Assembly (NCBI RefSeq): GCF_029222705.1
Contig: NZ_JARGZF010000001.1
Coordinates: 182,437-246,436 of the forward strand
Direction of reading: 5' to 3'
DNA length: 64,000 nucleotides
Source of the DNA: Knoellia sp. p5-6-4
Lineage (GTDB): Bacteria; Actinomycetota; Actinomycetes; Actinomycetales; Dermatophilaceae
Shown: piece by piece, positions 61,871-64,000 of the stretch
Layout of the letters: every line of letters begins with the position of its first letter
Position numbering within the stretch: position 1 is the first letter of the stretch
Position numbers and translations under genes: made by a program
Notes under the pieces: model-generated
The model's database searches: none
What the model saw: the letters and a program-made list of their open reading frames with translations, nothing else
Told to the model about the DNA's origin: nothing

Positions 61871-62602
61871 TCACGGCCTGGGTTCGCCGCCGGCGTGGTG
61901 CGCGGCCTGCCAGGTCTGCTCGCTGTCGGGCGCCGGCACCACCTGCGGGGTCTGGCCGCGCAGGAGCATCCAGCCCATGACAGCGACCGCGACCACCCAG
62001 GCCGGCCACCCGAGCGCCACCTTGGCGACCCCCAGCCAGGCGACCTGCCCGGCGAAGTAGAGCGGGAGCATGATCGCCACCCGCACGGCATACAGGGCCA
62101 CCAGCACCATCGTGAGCCGCTGGCACACCCGCACCAGACCGGGGTCGCGTCGCCACGCGAACGGGTCCTCGGCCATCCGCGGGTCACCCACGCCCACCAT
62201 GAACCCGACCACGGGCCAGCGCACGAGCACCGAGACCAGCGTCCCCACGCCCCACGCGGCGCTGGTGAGGATCCCGGGCAGGAAGGCGTCCTCGGCGCGC
62301 CCGCTGCGCAGCGCGAAGAACGCCGCGATGGCGGTGGCGAACACCGCGGAGAGGATGAACTGAAGGCTCTGCCGCTGGACCACGGCCACGACCGCGAGGA
62401 CCGCCGTCAGCACGCCGGCGGTGACCACCGCGGTCATGATGTCCTTCTGCCACGTCCACACGACGACGAACGCCACCATGGGCAGCGCCGACTCGATGGA
62501 TCCGCGCCATCCGCCGAGCGCTGTCGAGAGCCGGTGGCGGATGACCTCCTCGACCGTCGGCGCCGGGTGGGTCGCCGCGACGGGCTCCTGCTCAGTGGCC
62601 AC
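61871..62602 (-). CDS. DUF3159 family membrane protein
   Basis: 243 residues with five to six membrane helices (SALPMVAFVVVWTWQKDIMTAV, VLTAVLAVVAVV, ILSAVFATAIAAFFAL, ILTSAAWGVGTLVSVLV, RLTMVLVALYAVRVAIMLPL, WVVAVAVMGWMLLRG) in the DUF3159 pattern, with GGWRGSIESALP before helix one and GDPRMAEDPFAWRRDPGLVRVCQ in the loop. Actinobacterial family of unknown function encoded beside trkA and the OB-fold gene. Overlaps the OB-fold gene by 11 bp, suggesting a single transcript. Confidence 0.87.
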   Translation of the reverse strand: MATEQEPVAATHPAPTVEEVIRHRLSTALGGWRGSIESALPMVAFVVVWTWQKDIMTAVVTAGVLTAVLAVVAVVQRQSLQFILSAVFATAIAAFFALRSGRAEDAFLPGILTSAAWGVGTLVSVLVRWPVVGFMVGVGDPRMAEDPFAWRRDPGLVRVCQRLTMVLVALYAVRVAIMLPLYFAGQVAWLGVAKVALGWPAWVVAVAVMGWMLLRGQTPQVVPAPDSEQTWQAAHHAGGEPRP

Positions 62603-63011
62603 GGGACGGCACGATCTCGTAGGCGGGGTTGAAGATGGTCGGCATTCCTCTCAGGTACGTGACCCGTCCGGTCGCGCGCAGGTAGGTGCCCGGCTCGATG
62701 CCACCGATCGTGCGACGCCCGAGCCAGATGAGGTTGATGGTCCGGCTGCCGTCGTAGAGGTCGACGACGAGGGCCGGCACGTTGACCCGCGGGCGCAGCG
62801 TCACGGCCCGCACGGTGCCGGTCACGGTCGCGACCTGGCGGTCCTTGAGGTCGGACATCCGGGTGGCGCCGTGCCGGGCCGTGTCCTCCTGCAGCTCGGC
62901 GGCCTCGATCTGCTGGGCCGTCCTCGTCAGCCGCTCACCGAGCCGCCCGAGGAGCGAGCGGTGGTGGCCGTCCGCTGTGCTGGTGCCCGAGGATGCAGGG
63001 GTTGCCGCCAT
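62592..63011 (-). CDS. OB-fold nucleic-acid-binding domain protein
   Basis: 139 residues. A helix (LLGRLGERLTRTAQQIEAAELQED) precedes an OB-fold: QVATVTGTVRAVTLRPR, VPALVVDLYDGSRTINLIWLG, GTYLRATGRVTYLRGM and a final FNPAYEIVP. The arrangement is the tRNA_anti-like OB of actinobacterial proteins located between DUF3159 and DUF3710. Likely binds nucleic acid; partners unknown. The start at ATG 63011 lies 9 bp downstream of the DUF3710 stop. Confidence 0.85.
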   Translation of the reverse strand: MAATPASSGTSTADGHHRSLLGRLGERLTRTAQQIEAAELQEDTARHGATRMSDLKDRQVATVTGTVRAVTLRPRVNVPALVVDLYDGSRTINLIWLGRRTIGGIEPGTYLRATGRVTYLRGMPTIFNPAYEIVPSRGH

Positions 63012-63019
63012 CGAAAGCC

Positions 63020-63802
63020 CTACCGGACCTCGGTGATCTCGGGCCCGCGCTCGAACGGGTTGAGGTCGTCGGCGCTGCGGCCGGTGCCCTCGTCGTCCAC
63101 CTCGTCCTCGACCGCATCGGTGACCTCCTGCGGGAGGCGCAGCGGGAGCAGCTCGCGCGGCGCCATGGCGACGTCGCCACGCACCACCACGGTCTGGCGG
63201 AGCACGTCCATGAGGGCCTCGGCGGCCTCGTCCTCGATCGCGGCACGGCCGGAGAAGACGGCACGCAGGAACCATCGCGGCCCGTCGACACCCACGAACC
63301 GCGCGGGGGCGAAGACGGTGCGGCCGTCCGGGCCGGCGCTCGGCATGCGGGTGCGCAGCTCGGTGCCGAGGACGCCGCGCTGCTCGTCGGCCGTGCCGCC
63401 CTGGCTCACGATCGACTCGGCGATCTCGGAGCGGATGTCGTCCCAGATGCCCATGGTCTTGGGCGCCGCGAACGCCTGGAGCTGCACAGCCGAGTCGCCG
63501 AGGACGGCGGTGGCCCCCACGACGTTCTGGGTCGCCTCCTCCACCTCGAGCCGCAGCTCCATGCCCGCCACGCCCTTGATCCACAGCGCGCCGAGGTCGA
63601 GGCGGCCGGTGGGGCCGTCGACCTCGCTGGCGTCGAAGGGCCCCTGCGCCTCGGCGGCACCCGCGTCGCCCGTGGCCTCGGCGGCCGACGATGTGGGCTG
63701 GCCCTCGACGTCCTCGGGAGCGCGGTGCTCCCGGGCCTCGTCGGGGGTGACGGTGTCGTCGCCGGTCGGCTGCTGGTCCTTGTTGCGTCGGAAGATGCTC
63801 AC
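63020..63802 (-). CDS. DUF3710 family protein
   Basis: 260 residues. The first 60 are hydrophilic and acidic. The DUF3710 core reads GRLDLGALWIKGVAGMELRL, ATAVLGDSAVQLQAFAAPKT, GIWDDIRSEIAESI, ELRTRMPS, RFVGVDGPRWFLRAVFSGRAA and LMDVLRQTVVVRGDVAMAPR. Actinobacterial protein of unknown function, encoded directly after dut in mycobacteria as here. GTG 63802 was chosen because it starts 7 bp after the dut stop and matches the family start (SIFRR). Confidence 0.88.
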   Translation of the reverse strand: MSIFRRNKDQQPTGDDTVTPDEAREHRAPEDVEGQPTSSAAEATGDAGAAEAQGPFDASEVDGPTGRLDLGALWIKGVAGMELRLEVEEATQNVVGATAVLGDSAVQLQAFAAPKTMGIWDDIRSEIAESIVSQGGTADEQRGVLGTELRTRMPSAGPDGRTVFAPARFVGVDGPRWFLRAVFSGRAAIEDEAAEALMDVLRQTVVVRGDVAMAPRELLPLRLPQEVTDAVEDEVDDEGTGRSADDLNPFERGPEITEVR

Positions 63803-63809
63803 TGCCTCG

Positions 63810-64000
63810 TCAATCTCTCGATGGTGCGTCTGGTGCCAGTGCGTCCGGGGTGGCGCCGAAGCCACCACTGGCCCCGTGTCCAGTCTCCCCCCGAGCGGTC
63901 TCGGTGAGCGTGTCGACCTCGGTGAAATCGGCCAGTGCGACCTGCTGGACGACCAGCTGGGCGATCCGGTCACCCCGCTGGACGGTGAACGGCTCCCGCG
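63810..64000 (-). CDS. dut: dUTP diphosphatase, C-terminal part (start outside window)
   Basis: About 63 residues: [23 protein letters not shown], a typical dUTPase motif 4-5 region, and the terminal Gly-rich motif in [19 protein letters not shown], which closes over the substrate in the trimer. A tail of about 12 residues ([11 protein letters not shown]) extends beyond the usual end. The enzyme hydrolyses dUTP to dUMP, preventing uracil incorporation and feeding thymidylate synthesis. The gene begins off the right edge; it heads the dut-DUF3710-OB-DUF3159 operon. Confidence 0.92.
   Translation of the reverse strand, partial: REPFTVQRGDRIAQLVVQQVALADFTEVDTLTETARGETGHGASGGFGATPDALAPDAPSRD

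Overview
The window is high-GC actinobacterial chromosome. Gene content points to Micrococcales, and an Intrasporangiaceae/Dermatophilaceae-type organism is my best guess (inference only). The evidence is GTG starts and GC-rich third codon positions throughout, HemQ-type haem synthesis, actinobacterial DUF3000/DUF3710/DUF3159 proteins, a Gly-Cys-Val tRNA cluster, and promoters that appear to give leaderless mRNAs. From about 28.8 kb to the end, the gene set and much of its order match from memory the M. tuberculosis Rv2674-Rv2697c block: msrB, hemQ, hemY, hemE, DUF3000, rnd, dxs, RNA methyltransferase, APC permease, two TrkA proteins, DUF3159, OB-fold, DUF3710, dut.

Region 1 (1-4.7 kb) looks like a DosR/DevR-type dormancy module. 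It holds the C-terminal part of a NarL-family response regulator, an IS3 transposase scrap, a perfect GGGACC-TT-GGTCCC palindrome, and a tight plus-strand operon. The operon encodes a CoA-binding protein, a duplicated ABM-like domain protein, a WS/DGAT-like acyltransferase that has lost its HHxxxDG motif, and an alpha/beta-hydrolase fused to a deazaflavin-nitroreductase-like domain. Region 2 (4.7-14.66 kb) is accessory and partly decayed. It contains a TPR-LuxR regulator, a SnoaL-like protein, two broken glyoxalase (VOC) genes, a lipoprotein, a frameshifted phage-type structural gene, a secreted DUF1996 protein, a GNAT acetyltransferase and an SMI1/KNR4 protein. A 16-bp direct repeat (4786 and 14438) brackets it, and it abuts the 3' end of tRNA-Val.

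Region 3 (14.66-28.7 kb) holds the tRNA cluster, a YihY/BrkB membrane protein, AidB, an LpqY-SugABC-like trehalose importer with a perfect CRP-type palindrome next to its promoter, PPK2, ZapE, a RibD-like reductase, a membrane-anchored hydrolase and a polymerase-ligase LigD. Region 4 (28.7-43.7 kb) holds msrB, the haem genes hemQ-hemY and hemE separated by a DUF4349 lipoprotein and a GH13 glucosidase, a DMT exporter, a lipoprotein, DUF3000, RNase D, and the fadA-fadB beta-oxidation operon with a long terminator.

Region 5 (43.7-64 kb) holds an HTH-MurA fusion, 3-hydroxybutyrate dehydrogenase with a GAF-PucR regulator, dxs, a glycogen-debranching-type enzyme, acnA with an 18-bp operator-like palindrome, a thioesterase, an RNA methyltransferase, a KimA-like potassium permease divergent from two RCK/TrkA proteins, and the DUF3159/OB/DUF3710/dut operon (dut runs off the right edge). 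Central carbon, storage-sugar, haem and potassium functions dominate the core half.

The most unusual signal is an octamer, GTATGCCG, present about 28 times on both strands, in genes and between them, and twice as an inverted pair forming the acnA terminator stem. It overrides the usual tyrosine codon choice, which resembles the behaviour of DNA-uptake or Chi-type words.
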